A stretch of 64,000 nucleotides of DNA from Chryseobacterium sp. G0186 (GTDB taxonomy: Bacteria > Bacteroidota > Bacteroidia > Flavobacteriales > Weeksellaceae): contig NZ_CP033918.1 in NCBI RefSeq assembly GCF_003815675.1, positions 1,550,001-1,614,000 of the forward strand, read 5' to 3'. The translations under genes and the position numbers were made by a program. A model generated the notes under the pieces. The model saw only the letters and a program-made list of their open reading frames with translations, made no database searches and was not told where the DNA came from. Positions 17,872 to 26,948 of this stretch are shown one piece after another. How positions within the stretch are numbered: position 1 is the stretch's first letter; the number at the start of each line of letters is the position of its first letter.

Positions 17872-18921
17872 TTAATTATTACAGCTTCTTTTTACACATT
17901 TCCATTCGGTACCATTATAAAGCTTCACGCATTTATCCTGAATATCATATAAAAGCATCCCCTCCTTTGGATCAGCAATAGCGTCAGAGGGCTGCGGAGT
18001 CTGGCTTACATGCTGAACCCTTGTAATCACAAAGCCCTTGTTTTTTGCTTCAAGAGCAAGAAAACCATTGGGAACATTTTCAGGCCACGCATCTGTCTTC
18101 TGCTGTACTGTAATTCCGAACTTGGTAAAACCATCAGGAGTTCCTGTAGCTCCTAATTTTGTACAGAATTCATCAAAATCATCAATAATAACAGGAGCAT
18201 TCCCACAGCTGTTTGTATCATTTGACAATCCATTTGGCCATAAAGACGGACATGTTGCTGATGTAGCATTAGGACCACAAAAACTGGAACCTCCTGCGCC
18301 AAGCCCTACTACAGACCCCATGGCAATAGCAATAATCTGACTATCATCACTGATCACGGCAGCACCACCTCCGCCACTCACGTCAGCTTTGGCAATACAA
18401 TAAGCCTTACCGTTTGGAGCTCCTACATATTTAACAGACGGATAGGTTGTTGACCGCTGAGTAAAGGTTCCACATATTTCCACAACACTTCCAGCACCCA
18501 TTTCAATAGTGGAGGTTCCAGGGAAAAGTCCCCCAAAACTGGGGTCATCCTGTATAACAGATCCTGTAAGAGAAAGATATGATTTTGTACCCAATGTAAT
18601 TTTAGAACTTACCTGAGAACCAAAGGTTCCAATCGTAATAGAACCATTAGATACCACACTGGCTCCATCATTAATTTTCAGTTCTCCCATGACCTGAACG
18701 CCAGGAACCTGAAACTGTCCTGACTGAACGATAAGGGTGGCTCCATTAGGAATATTGATCCCGCTTGCTGAAGTGTAATTTCCAGTGATACAATAAGTAT
18801 TTCCACTGGTCATCAGTTGCCCCGTGTAAGGGATGCACTGTGCATTCACCATACCATAAAAGGCTACCATTAACAAAAAAATAAATTTCTTGTTAATATC
18901 GAAAAAAATTAAATTATTCAT
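17872..18921 (-). CDS. Secreted protein with a beta-helix-like repeat region
   Basis: The 349-residue protein has an N-terminal signal sequence ending MVNAQ. Residues about 35-150 are rich in short Val/Ile/Gly strands ('GINIPNGATLIVQSGQF', 'LKINDGASVVSNGSITIG'), suggesting a right-handed beta-helix or similar solenoid. Paired cysteines occur in the middle section. The C-terminus 'KEGMLLYDIQDKCVKLYNGTEWKCVKR' (last part) matches the end of the downstream protein. It is probably exported and surface-associated. I cannot assign a function. The longer start at 18921 is used because it gives a basic signal-peptide N-region. Confidence 0.65.
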   Translation of the reverse strand: MNNLIFFDINKKFIFLLMVAFYGMVNAQCIPYTGQLMTSGNTYCITGNYTSASGINIPNGATLIVQSGQFQVPGVQVMGELKINDGASVVSNGSITIGTFGSQVSSKITLGTKSYLSLTGSVIQDDPSFGGLFPGTSTIEMGAGSVVEICGTFTQRSTTYPSVKYVGAPNGKAYCIAKADVSGGGGAAVISDDSQIIAIAMGSVVGLGAGGSSFCGPNATSATCPSLWPNGLSNDTNSCGNAPVIIDDFDEFCTKLGATGTPDGFTKFGITVQQKTDAWPENVPNGFLALEAKNKGFVITRVQHVSQTPQPSDAIADPKEGMLLYDIQDKCVKLYNGTEWKCVKRSCNN

Positions 18922-19420
18922 ATGTATTTATGCTAAATTAACGAAGTATTCACTATTTAAAAGCGATTAAATAATATTTCAACATTATTGGGAGCCTAAT
19001 AAACAATTAACATACCAAACTTCATTTAATGATTAAATAAGGATATGAAAATCTATTTTCATTAAATAATATCTTTTTACATCAGCAAAATTGAGAAAAC
19101 ATACAACAAACTAAAAAACAACCCATTATCCGTATAAAATCAATATATATTCAATATATTTTTTATATTATTTAAAAATTCAATGTTATTATCATGAATA
19201 TTGATTTACTCTTAACAGATAAACCGAAATTTATTTTCACGATTTACTAAAAAAACAAGGCATCAGGTATTTTATCTACACTCCTCAACATTTCTGAAAT
19301 AAAAAAATAGTTATTAAAATCTGATAGTTTTTAAACTATATATTCATTTTCTAAATCCTACATTAAAAACAATAGATAATCTGAATGAGGACTTCTATTC
19401 AGAATTTATATTAAAAAGCT
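18922..19420. other. Non-coding AT-rich interval before mnmE
   Basis: About 500 very AT-rich bases hold no convincing frame. ATTAAATAATAT-like stretches recur near 18966 and 19063. It must contain the divergent promoter of the secreted-protein operon, but no full match to the -7 consensus was found for it. Confidence 0.5.
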
Positions 19421-19428
19421 TAAATTTG
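19421..19428 (+). promoter_or_regulatory. -7 element of mnmE, very close to the start codon
   Basis: TAAATTTG matches TAnnTTTG and ends only four bases before the ATG at 19433. Transcription would begin at or within a few bases of the start codon, implying a leaderless or nearly leaderless mRNA. Confidence 0.5.
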
Positions 19429-19432
19429 CACC

Positions 19433-20818
19433 ATGAATAACGAGACCATTTGTGCCCTGGCTACAGCTAACGGAATAGGTGCCCTGGGCATTATCAGAGT
19501 TTCAGGAGATAATGCTTTACCCATAGTTCAGAAAAGTTTTCCAGCTAAGCAACTGGAAAAACAGAAATCCCATACCATCCATTATGGATATTTTATGGAT
19601 GAAGAGGAAGCTATTGATGAAATTATGCTTTCTATTTTTCTAGCTCCGAAAAGTTTTACAACAGAAAATTCCGTGGAAATTGCCTTCCATGGCTCACCAC
19701 ATATTGGAAAACGTATTCTTGAAACCCTTATTAAAAATGGTGCCAGAATGGCCAAAGCGGGAGAATTTACTCTTCGCGCCTTTATCAACGGGAGAATTGA
19801 CCTTTCTCAAGCAGAAGCCATTGCTGATGTAATTGCCTCTGAAAATGAAGCCTCCCGAAAGGTAGCCATCAACCAGTTGAAAGGAGGAATTACCAATGAA
19901 ATTTCTTTATTAAGAACAGATCTTCTGAATTTTGTTTCCTTAATTGAACTGGAACTGGATTTCGCAGAGGAAGATGTAGAGTTTGCAGACAGAACTGCCC
20001 TGAGTGGACTGCTGGATAAAATCGAGTTAAAATTAAACTCCCTTATTGAGAGCTTCCAGTATGGAAATGCTATCAAAAACGGAACAGCCGTTGCCATCAT
20101 TGGAAAGCCCAATGCCGGAAAATCTACTTTACTGAACGCCCTATTGAAAGAAGAAAGGGCTATTGTAAGTAATATTGCAGGAACAACCCGAGATACCATT
20201 GAAGAAATTCTACACATTAAAGGTCATGCATTCCGATTGATTGATACTGCCGGACTTCGTGACACCGTAGATGAAATTGAAGCCATAGGAGTTAAAAAAG
20301 CCAAGGAAAAAGTAGAAAATGCCAATATTCTGGTATACTTAGCTGATGCTGCAACCGAGGACTTTTCGGAGGACATTGAAATGATTCAATCCCTATTGAG
20401 AGATGATCTAAAGCTTATTATCTGCGCAACTAAGATTGACGAAGTAACGCCTACAAAATATGAAACAGTTGAAGACATTTTCAGAAATGCGATTGCTCAT
20501 GAGCTTGATTTCATTAAGATTTCCGCCGTTGAAAACCAAAATATTCAGGATCTGAAAAATGAGCTCTCTTCCTATGTTGAACATTTGAAATCTGAAGAAA
20601 GTAACGTCGTTATTACCAACCAACGTCACTTTGAAGCCTTACACAAATCATTGGATGCAGTTCATAAAGTAAAAGAAGCTATCTCTTTCCGAATTTCCAC
20701 AGAACTTTTAGCCTACGAACTGAGAAACTCCCTGGAACATCTTGGAGAAATTTCCGGTGAGGTTACGAATGATGAAGTGCTTGGGAATATTTTTTCTAAG
20801 TTTTGTATCGGGAAATAG
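19433..20818 (+). CDS. mnmE: tRNA uridine-5-carboxymethylaminomethyl modification GTPase MnmE
   Basis: The 461-residue protein has all MnmE parts. The N-terminal folate-binding domain starts 'TICALATANGIGALGIIRVSG'. A helical domain follows, with an inserted G domain carrying GKPNAGKS at 224-231 and DTAG at 271-274. The C-terminus is FCIGK, with the conserved cysteine. With MnmG it modifies the wobble uridine of several tRNAs. The start is fixed by the conserved N-terminus, although the -7 element lies only four bases away. The last 18 bases of the gene form the attachment site used by the neighbouring island, and the gene remains intact. Confidence 0.97.
   Translation: MNNETICALATANGIGALGIIRVSGDNALPIVQKSFPAKQLEKQKSHTIHYGYFMDEEEAIDEIMLSIFLAPKSFTTENSVEIAFHGSPHIGKRILETLIKNGARMAKAGEFTLRAFINGRIDLSQAEAIADVIASENEASRKVAINQLKGGITNEISLLRTDLLNFVSLIELELDFAEEDVEFADRTALSGLLDKIELKLNSLIESFQYGNAIKNGTAVAIIGKPNAGKSTLLNALLKEERAIVSNIAGTTRDTIEEILHIKGHAFRLIDTAGLRDTVDEIEAIGVKKAKEKVENANILVYLADAATEDFSEDIEMIQSLLRDDLKLIICATKIDEVTPTKYETVEDIFRNAIAHELDFIKISAVENQNIQDLKNELSSYVEHLKSEESNVVITNQRHFEALHKSLDAVHKVKEAISFRISTELLAYELRNSLEHLGEISGEVTNDEVLGNIFSKFCIGK
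20801..20817 (+). other. Left attachment core (attL) in the mnmE 3' end
   Basis: The 17 bases TTTTGTATCGGGAAATA cover the last mnmE codons and part of its TAG stop. The same 17 bases recur at 31565-31581. The integrase gene lies 1 kb downstream. Confidence 0.8.
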
Positions 20819-21327
20819 AACACATAAACAACTGATATACAGCCAATTGCTCTTTTTACCAACATTTAAATAACACCTTGATTTTGTGCAACTTATGTGA
20901 TTTCGCAATTTTTAAGGTTAGAATTTTTGCCCCTTTTCTTGCCCCTTTGGCACTAAAACACAAAATTTAAGCAAACGAAAAATAAAATTGCTATAGGACT
21001 TCAGGGTCTTATATCTTCTAATAGTCGTTAATTTACCCATAAGAAAGACTATTGGATTATATTTACCCTTAATTTGGAGAAATTATTAATTTCTCCAAAT
21101 CCAAGTGTGCTTATTTCTAAAAATTAAAGTCAAATCTAAAAACCAATCTGAATAAAACGAAGAAAGAGATGTTCAAATATTTTTATTAGATTAGGTTGTC
21201 TTTTGGGATGAATTTTGCATCCTTCTATATGTAATAACTCTGAATAAGGGGTGTAATGACAACTCAATGCCATTATGGAAGCCTTCGGCTTAAATAAGTA
21301 TTCTTCAAGACTTAAAAAAATCTGATC
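20819..21327. other. Left end of the island, non-coding
   Basis: No supported gene lies here. TTGCCCCTTT occurs twice, at 20927-20936 and 20939-20948, 12 bases apart, as expected for integrase arm-type sites. A small AAGCC/GGCTT hairpin lies at 21279-21291. A sequence like TTTTAAGGTTAGAAT near 20910 is echoed near 31601, just past the internal core. Confidence 0.45.
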
Positions 21328-21678
21328 ATGAGCTCAAACATCAGAATTGAAAAAGTCTGCCAATATTGTGGTACAAAATTTATAGCCAAAACAACCGTTA
21401 CCCGATATTGCAGTCATATCTGCAATAAAAAAGCTTATAAACTCGAACAACGAAATACAAAAATAACCTATGCAAGGTATAAAGCACGAAATATTGAAGA
21501 ACGACAGTGTCCATCAGTAACCCATCCAGTATACCTCACTGTAAAAGAAACTTCTGCAATATTAAAATGCAGTACTAAAATGGTGTATTTCTTAATCAGT
21601 ATCGGCCGCCTAAAAGCCATCAACCTATCTGTAAGAAAAACAAGAATTAATGTAGTAGATCTGGCACTAATCTGTTAG
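21328..21678 (+). CDS. Excisionase-like HTH protein with an N-terminal zinc finger
   Basis: The 116-residue protein has a small Cys cluster (Cys11, Cys14, Cys28, Cys32) followed by a MerR/excisionase-type HTH: 'LTVKETSAILKCSTKMVYFL' then 'IGRLKAINLSVRKTRI'. Proteins with this layout often precede tyrosine integrases in Bacteroidota mobile elements and probably act as recombination directionality factors or regulators. It lies 123 bases upstream of the integrase gene. The assignment to excision is inferred from the neighbour and the fold. Confidence 0.7.
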   Translation: MSSNIRIEKVCQYCGTKFIAKTTVTRYCSHICNKKAYKLEQRNTKITYARYKARNIEERQCPSVTHPVYLTVKETSAILKCSTKMVYFLISIGRLKAINLSVRKTRINVVDLALIC

Positions 21679-21801
21679 AACCAATCAATAGCCAAATCAC
21701 GGGTAAGATTGACTTCATAATATTTTAGAGGACTTCAATAGCTGTTGCTATGGGCCAATTTGACAATCTCTAATTGAATTTCACCCTTTAATACCAATAT
21801 C

Positions 21802-22959
21802 ATGACCAAGGTGACTTTACGGTATAAACCGATAAGTAAAGGACGACAAAGTCTGTATTTAGAAATTTATCCTCCTATACAGAGTGAAACCACAGGAAAG
21901 CTACTTAGAAAACTTTATCTTAAAATGTTCATCTACAACAACCCAAGATCTGAAGCTGAAAAACTCCATAATGAAGAAATTAGCTCTTTTGCTGAACGTG
22001 TACGTCTTCAACGACAAATTGATGTTCACAGTACTGACTATGGTTTTTTGAATAAGACAAAATTCAACTCCAACTTTATTGATTTTTTCCAGGCAGAAGT
22101 CGATAGCAAATCAGGGTCAATGCATTGGAGTATGGCTGTTGCCTATTTTAAAAAGTTTGCAGGTGAAGTCTTTTTATTTAAACACCTTAATGAAGCCTTC
22201 TGTGAGAGCTATAAAAAATACCTATTATCCTCTCCTGCAGTTGGACGTTCAAAAATAAAGATTCAAAAAAGTACTGCTACCACTTATTTTTCAAGATTTA
22301 AATCCGTCCTTAAAAAAGCCTATAGAAACAAATACATTTCGGCAGATCTGGGGAATTTTATTCATAATATCAAAGTAGATGATACGCATAGGCCTTATCT
22401 TTTTAAAGATGAATTGCAAAGAATGGCTAATCCTGATTGTAATTCCTCCATTGTCAAGAAAGCAGGACTGTTTTCGGCATTAACAGGACTTCGCTATTGT
22501 GATATTGAAAATCTAAAATGGAGCGATATACAGGGGACATCCGGAAATTACTATATTTTATTTAAGCAAAATAAAACAGGAAAGGCGGAATATTACCCTG
22601 TTTCCAATGATACGCTCGAATTATTGGGGCTTCGTAAAGAAGATGATATAAAAATTTTTGAAGGCCTAAAATACAATCTCATAGTTAAATTTCTTCCCGG
22701 ATGGCTTAACAATGCAGGAATAAAAAAGCATTTTACATTCCATGGTTTTCGCCATACATTCGCCACATTACAGCTGACATCTGGTACGGATATCTATACA
22801 GTTTCAAAATTATTAGGTCATAAAGATGTTAAAACCACAGAAGTTTATTTGAGGATTGTAGATGAATTAACAAAAGAAGCTTCAGAAAAAATTAAATTGG
22901 ATTTGAATGAAGGAACTATTGAACTTAATTATAATGGTCTTCCTTTACCTGAAAATTAA
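21802..22959 (+). CDS. Tyrosine-type site-specific integrase
   Basis: The 385-residue protein has an N-terminal arm-binding domain ('LRYKPISKGRQSLYLEIYPP'), a SAM-like core-binding domain (about 95-190) and a C-terminal catalytic domain. The catalytic residues are visible: Arg231 in TGLRY, His314 and Arg317 in HGFRH, His340 in LGHKD and the nucleophile Tyr349 in TEVYLR. The enzyme should integrate and excise the island at the mnmE 3' end. It appears complete, so the island may still be mobile. The gene is oriented away from mnmE and precedes the restriction operon. Confidence 0.93.
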   Translation: MTKVTLRYKPISKGRQSLYLEIYPPIQSETTGKLLRKLYLKMFIYNNPRSEAEKLHNEEISSFAERVRLQRQIDVHSTDYGFLNKTKFNSNFIDFFQAEVDSKSGSMHWSMAVAYFKKFAGEVFLFKHLNEAFCESYKKYLLSSPAVGRSKIKIQKSTATTYFSRFKSVLKKAYRNKYISADLGNFIHNIKVDDTHRPYLFKDELQRMANPDCNSSIVKKAGLFSALTGLRYCDIENLKWSDIQGTSGNYYILFKQNKTGKAEYYPVSNDTLELLGLRKEDDIKIFEGLKYNLIVKFLPGWLNNAGIKKHFTFHGFRHTFATLQLTSGTDIYTVSKLLGHKDVKTTEVYLRIVDELTKEASEKIKLDLNEGTIELNYNGLPLPEN

Positions 22960-23069
22960 CGACCATTTTTGGTAACACTGAAACATTATTTATAATTAAC
23001 TTAAATATTTTTAAAGTTCGCTCGTGTTTAAATCCGTAATAAATACATTAAATATTCTTAAGAAGTTGA

Positions 23070-23077
23070 TATATTTG
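23070..23077 (+). promoter_or_regulatory. -7 element of the defence operon
   Basis: TATATTTG matches TAnnTTTG. It lies six bases before the first ATG (23084) of the XRE gene, so the transcript would start at or next to that codon. No clear -33 element is seen. Confidence 0.5.
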
Positions 23078-23083
23078 CATAAA

Positions 23084-23311
23084 ATGCAGATTAGTATGAG
23101 TAAAAGGCCCATTAATAGACTTAAAGCTGTTTTAGCAGAACAAGGAAAGACAAATAAATGGCTAGCGGAGCAGTTAAACAAAAACGAAACCACTGTTTCT
23201 CGTTGGTGTACGAACGAAGTACAACCATCTATGGACATCTTCGTAGCGATTGCAACTCTATTAAAAATTGATGTAAGGGAATTGATTAACCCAACAAAAA
23301 CAGAACAGTGA
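23084..23311 (+). CDS. XRE-family HTH regulator of the restriction operon
   Basis: The protein is 75 residues from the ATG at 23084, or 71 from the ATG at 23096; the frame also opens upstream at a GTG. It is a single HTH_3/Cro-type domain: 'TNKWLAEQLNKNETTVSRWC' then 'PSMDIFVAIATLLKIDVREL'. Its TGA stop overlaps the ATG of the methyltransferase fusion by one base, so the two are translationally coupled. Small proteins like this commonly act as controller proteins that time expression of restriction genes. The -7 element at 23070-23077 probably drives the whole six-gene operon. Confidence 0.8.
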   Translation: MQISMSKRPINRLKAVLAEQGKTNKWLAEQLNKNETTVSRWCTNEVQPSMDIFVAIATLLKIDVRELINPTKTEQ

Positions 23312-25581
23312 TGCGCGTAGAAATAAAAGGTAATAAGATTAAAGCTCCATTAAAAGGCAATGATGTTTGGATACCTATTACTCCAGAGGAGGAAATCCGT
23401 CAAAAATATATATGCAGATTGGTCAATATATATGGTTTTACGACTAGACAAATGACTCAAGATTACGATTATTCTAAGCTAACGGATAAAAAAATAAAGA
23501 CCGATATTTTGGTTTGGAAAAATGAAATTAGCTTACAAAATAATGAAAAACCTTTAATTTTTATTGAGTGTAAATCAGATAGCATAATAATAAGACCGGA
23601 AGATTATTTCAAAGGAATTGAAATTTCAAAACAAATTGGAGCAGATTTTTTTGTAGCTACCAATTCTAAACAAACTAAAATTTATTCCAAAGTTTTCAAA
23701 ATATCTGAAAAAGAGCAGCCTGATGAATTAATAAATATTCCAACAAATGAACAGGCTCAGGATGGTCATATAGTTTCTGTTCTATTGGGACAAACAAATG
23801 AATTTGCTCGAGATGAATTTAGCAAAGCACTTACGAGATGTCATAATATAATTAGAAATAATGACAAATTATCGCCAGAGGCGGCATTTGATGAAATAAG
23901 TAAAATATTATTTGTCAAAACGTTATATGAAAGGTCGAATAATGAAGGTAATATATTTAGCAAAAAAACATATTTAGATTTAAAACAAAATTTTACAGAA
24001 TTACCTGTAAATAAAAATTTACCATTTTATCAAGAACTTTTTGAAAAAGTAAAAAAAGAATTAATTGACGACGATCTCTTCGAGTCAAACGAAATAATTC
24101 GTATTAGAGAAAACAGCTTTGAGGCTATTGTAAAAGAATTGGAAACTTATAACCTTTCCACAACTTCTGATGACGTAAAAGGAATTGCTTTTGAACAGTT
24201 TTTAGGTAAAACATTCAGGGGAGAACTAGGCCAATTCTTCACGCCAAGAACGATTGTGGATTTTATGGTTGAGGTTCTCGACCCCCAAGAAAACGAAGTG
24301 ATTTGTGATCCTTGCTGTGGTTCGGGAGGTTTCCTAATTAAAGCTTTTGAATATGTTAGAGAAAAAATTGAGAATGAAATTCATTTAGCAAAAGAAAAAA
24401 TAAAGAAGGAGTTCTATGATGCGAAGTATGAAAAACTAACAGAAAAAAAGAAAATAGAAGTTGATGAACAAGTCAACAAACTTTTTACCAAGCTGAATGC
24501 AGAATTAGATGTTAATAACCCCAAAAGCAGAATCAGAGAATTGAGTTATGACTGTATTTTTGGAACAGATGCTAACCCAAGAATGAGCCGGACTGCAAAA
24601 ATGAATATGATTATGCACGGAGATGGACACGGCGGCGTACATCATAATGACGGTTTACTAAATGTAAACGGAATTTTTGAAAATAGATTTGATATTATTC
24701 TGACTAATCCACCTTTTGGAAGTCGAGTTGAGAAATCTCTTAAAATAACGGAGGCGGATAAATATACAGATGCATATAGAATTGCAAAGTATCGCGAAAG
24801 ATATGGCAAGGCTTATGATGAAGCCTTAAAACAAATCAATGACAATATAGACAAGCCATTATTGGATTTGTACGATACAGGAAGTATGAGTACGCTCACA
24901 GAAGTATTATTTATTGAGCGTTGCCTAAACTTGTTAAAAGCAGGTGGACGAATGGGAATTGTATTACCCGAAGGTGTATTAAATAATACCAATTTGCAAA
25001 GAATTAGAGATTACATTGAAAGCAGAGCTAAAATTTTGTTTATAGTATCTATTCCGCAAGATGTATTTATAGCAAGTGGAGCAACCGTAAAACCAAGTTT
25101 ACTTTTCTTTAAAAAGTTTACCGAAGAAGAAGCTGAACAGTACCAAAACATTACTGCAAAAGCCAAAAAAGAAATTACAAAAAACTATGAGTCGAAAACA
25201 AAGCCAATTCTTGCCAAGCTGGAATTAAAAGGTAAAGAAGGACTTAATACAGAAGAAAAAAAGAAATTACGTAAAGAATTAAAACAAATTAGTGAAAGCA
25301 TTACATTAGCAATAAAAGCACAGGTTAAAAAACAATTTAACTATCAAATTCCGATTGCTGAAATTGAAAAAGCTGGTATTAGTACTACAGGTGGACAAAT
25401 TGAAAATGAATTAGAGCCTTTAGCAACTGAATTTAAAATATATAAAGAACAAAATCAACTTTGGACAAACTATTTAAAAGAGATCAAATACCAAATAACC
25501 GGTGAAGAAATTTGTCGAGTAAATATTATTGATGGAATTGTTTCAAAGCAAGAAGTTTTTTATGCTAAAACAAATAATTAA
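23311..25581 (+). CDS. HsdR-N-like nuclease domain fused to N6-adenine DNA methyltransferase (HsdM-like)
   Basis: The 756-residue protein starts with about 130 residues resembling the N-terminal nuclease domain of type I HsdR subunits. They include a PD-(D/E)XK pattern: Asp65 in KTDIL, then Glu86 and Lys88 in FIECK. A helical section leads into an HsdM-type methyltransferase with FTPR at 310-313, motif I DPCCGSGGF at 333-341 and catalytic NPPF at 466-469. A long charged helical tail follows. A GTG one codon earlier is a possible alternative start. The stop overlaps the hsdS start by one base. It should methylate adenine at sites chosen by HsdS and may also cut DNA, but there is no helicase motor domain. 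Confidence 0.88.
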   Translation: MRVEIKGNKIKAPLKGNDVWIPITPEEEIRQKYICRLVNIYGFTTRQMTQDYDYSKLTDKKIKTDILVWKNEISLQNNEKPLIFIECKSDSIIIRPEDYFKGIEISKQIGADFFVATNSKQTKIYSKVFKISEKEQPDELINIPTNEQAQDGHIVSVLLGQTNEFARDEFSKALTRCHNIIRNNDKLSPEAAFDEISKILFVKTLYERSNNEGNIFSKKTYLDLKQNFTELPVNKNLPFYQELFEKVKKELIDDDLFESNEIIRIRENSFEAIVKELETYNLSTTSDDVKGIAFEQFLGKTFRGELGQFFTPRTIVDFMVEVLDPQENEVICDPCCGSGGFLIKAFEYVREKIENEIHLAKEKIKKEFYDAKYEKLTEKKKIEVDEQVNKLFTKLNAELDVNNPKSRIRELSYDCIFGTDANPRMSRTAKMNMIMHGDGHGGVHHNDGLLNVNGIFENRFDIILTNPPFGSRVEKSLKITEADKYTDAYRIAKYRERYGKAYDEALKQINDNIDKPLLDLYDTGSMSTLTEVLFIERCLNLLKAGGRMGIVLPEGVLNNTNLQRIRDYIESRAKILFIVSIPQDVFIASGATVKPSLLFFKKFTEEEAEQYQNITAKAKKEITKNYESKTKPILAKLELKGKEGLNTEEKKKLRKELKQISESITLAIKAQVKKQFNYQIPIAEIEKAGISTTGGQIENELEPLATEFKIYKEQNQLWTNYLKEIKYQITGEEICRVNIIDGIVSKQEVFYAKTNN

Positions 25582-26945
25582 TGCAAGTAGAGGAAAAAAC
25601 ATATTTAAATCATATAGACTTTCTTCAATTAGACAATTGGAGTGTTTCAGGTTTGCTTGATGCTACTTTTAATTATTCTAAGCAATTTCCATTATCGCGA
25701 ATCGGAGATTTTTTGATAAAGAATAGAAATGTTATCAATATTAAGGATGACATAACTTATAAACGGGTAACTGTCAGAATCAATAATAATGGTGTGTTTT
25801 TAAGGGATATGGAAAAGGGGATAAATATTGGGACAAAAAGGCAATATTTAGCAAAATCAGGACAGTTTATTGTTTCTAAAATTGATGCACGGAATGGAGC
25901 TTTTGGTATAATTCCGGATGAGCTTAACGATGCAATAGTTACTAATGATTTTCCATTATATGATGTTGATGCCAAGAAGATAAATCCTCGATTTTTACTG
26001 TTAATAACGACAACAAAAGAGTTCATAGGATTTGCTCAAAGTTGTAGTAGCGGAACTACAAATAGGCAAAGAATGGATATTGATATGTTCTTAAATCAAA
26101 GAATTCCATTACCAAATATCGAAGAACAGGGAAAAATTGTAAAAAATTATTATAATAAAATCAAGGAAGCTGAAAAACTCATTCAGCAAACTAATGATTT
26201 AGAAAGTGAGATTGAAAGATATTTGTTTGAGAAATTGGAAATAGAAATCAATGCCAATGTAGCTAAAAACAGATTACTTCAATTTGTGAATTTTGACAAG
26301 ACAGACCGTTGGGACACTTTATTCTTATTAGGTGAAATTCCTACTATAAAATCAAAATACGAACAAGTAACATTTTCAGAAGTTATCAAATATTTTAATA
26401 AAGATAGTAATCACAGAAGCATTCGCATTGATAGTTCTAAATTTTCTAATGATGAGTTTCGATATATTGGAATGGAACATATTGAGAAGGAAACAGGAGT
26501 TCTTTTAGATATGCCAATTGTAAAAGGAAAAGAAATTAAGAGTCAAACTATTAGAGTTCCCAAAGATTTTTTCGTTTATGGTAAACTTAGACCGTACTTG
26601 AATAAATATTGGGTAAATGAGACAGAATTTGATAATATAATTTGTTCGTCAGAATTTTTTGTTTTTGATATTAATGATAGTTTGAATAAACTATATTTCA
26701 AAAGTATTTTATCATCTAAGATTGTTCAAAACCAAATTACAGACAAAACAAGTGGTGCAAGGATGCCTAGAATTAATGAAGATATTTTTTTTAATTTAAA
26801 ATTTCCATTACCGCCAATCGAAATTCAAGACACAATAGCATCAAAAATTTCCATTATAAAAAGGAAAATACAGATTTCTAAAGCACAAGCCAAACAGCTA
26901 AAATACCAAGCCGAAGAAGAATTCGAGCAAACAATATTTCGATAA
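25581..26945 (+). CDS. hsdS: Type I-like DNA specificity subunit HsdS
   Basis: The 454-residue protein has two target-recognition domains (about 20-190 and 240-420). Each is followed by a conserved helical segment: 'LPNIEEQGKIVKNYYNKI' near 178 and 'LPPIEIQDTIASKISIIKR' near 412. Such subunits choose the DNA sequence for a methyltransferase and, in type I systems, the restriction complex. The start codon overlaps the methyltransferase stop (TAATG), and the next gene begins three bases after its stop, so it is translated as part of one unit. It is intact, unlike the decayed hsdS at 31582-32094. Confidence 0.9.
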   Translation: MQVEEKTYLNHIDFLQLDNWSVSGLLDATFNYSKQFPLSRIGDFLIKNRNVINIKDDITYKRVTVRINNNGVFLRDMEKGINIGTKRQYLAKSGQFIVSKIDARNGAFGIIPDELNDAIVTNDFPLYDVDAKKINPRFLLLITTTKEFIGFAQSCSSGTTNRQRMDIDMFLNQRIPLPNIEEQGKIVKNYYNKIKEAEKLIQQTNDLESEIERYLFEKLEIEINANVAKNRLLQFVNFDKTDRWDTLFLLGEIPTIKSKYEQVTFSEVIKYFNKDSNHRSIRIDSSKFSNDEFRYIGMEHIEKETGVLLDMPIVKGKEIKSQTIRVPKDFFVYGKLRPYLNKYWVNETEFDNIICSSEFFVFDINDSLNKLYFKSILSSKIVQNQITDKTSGARMPRINEDIFFNLKFPLPPIEIQDTIASKISIIKRKIQISKAQAKQLKYQAEEEFEQTIFR

Positions 26946-26948
26946 ACT

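Noticed and set aside
23311..26945. Classic type I restriction system
   Set aside because: There is no HsdR with helicase motor domains. The only HsdR-like part is a short N-terminal nuclease domain fused to the methyltransferase.
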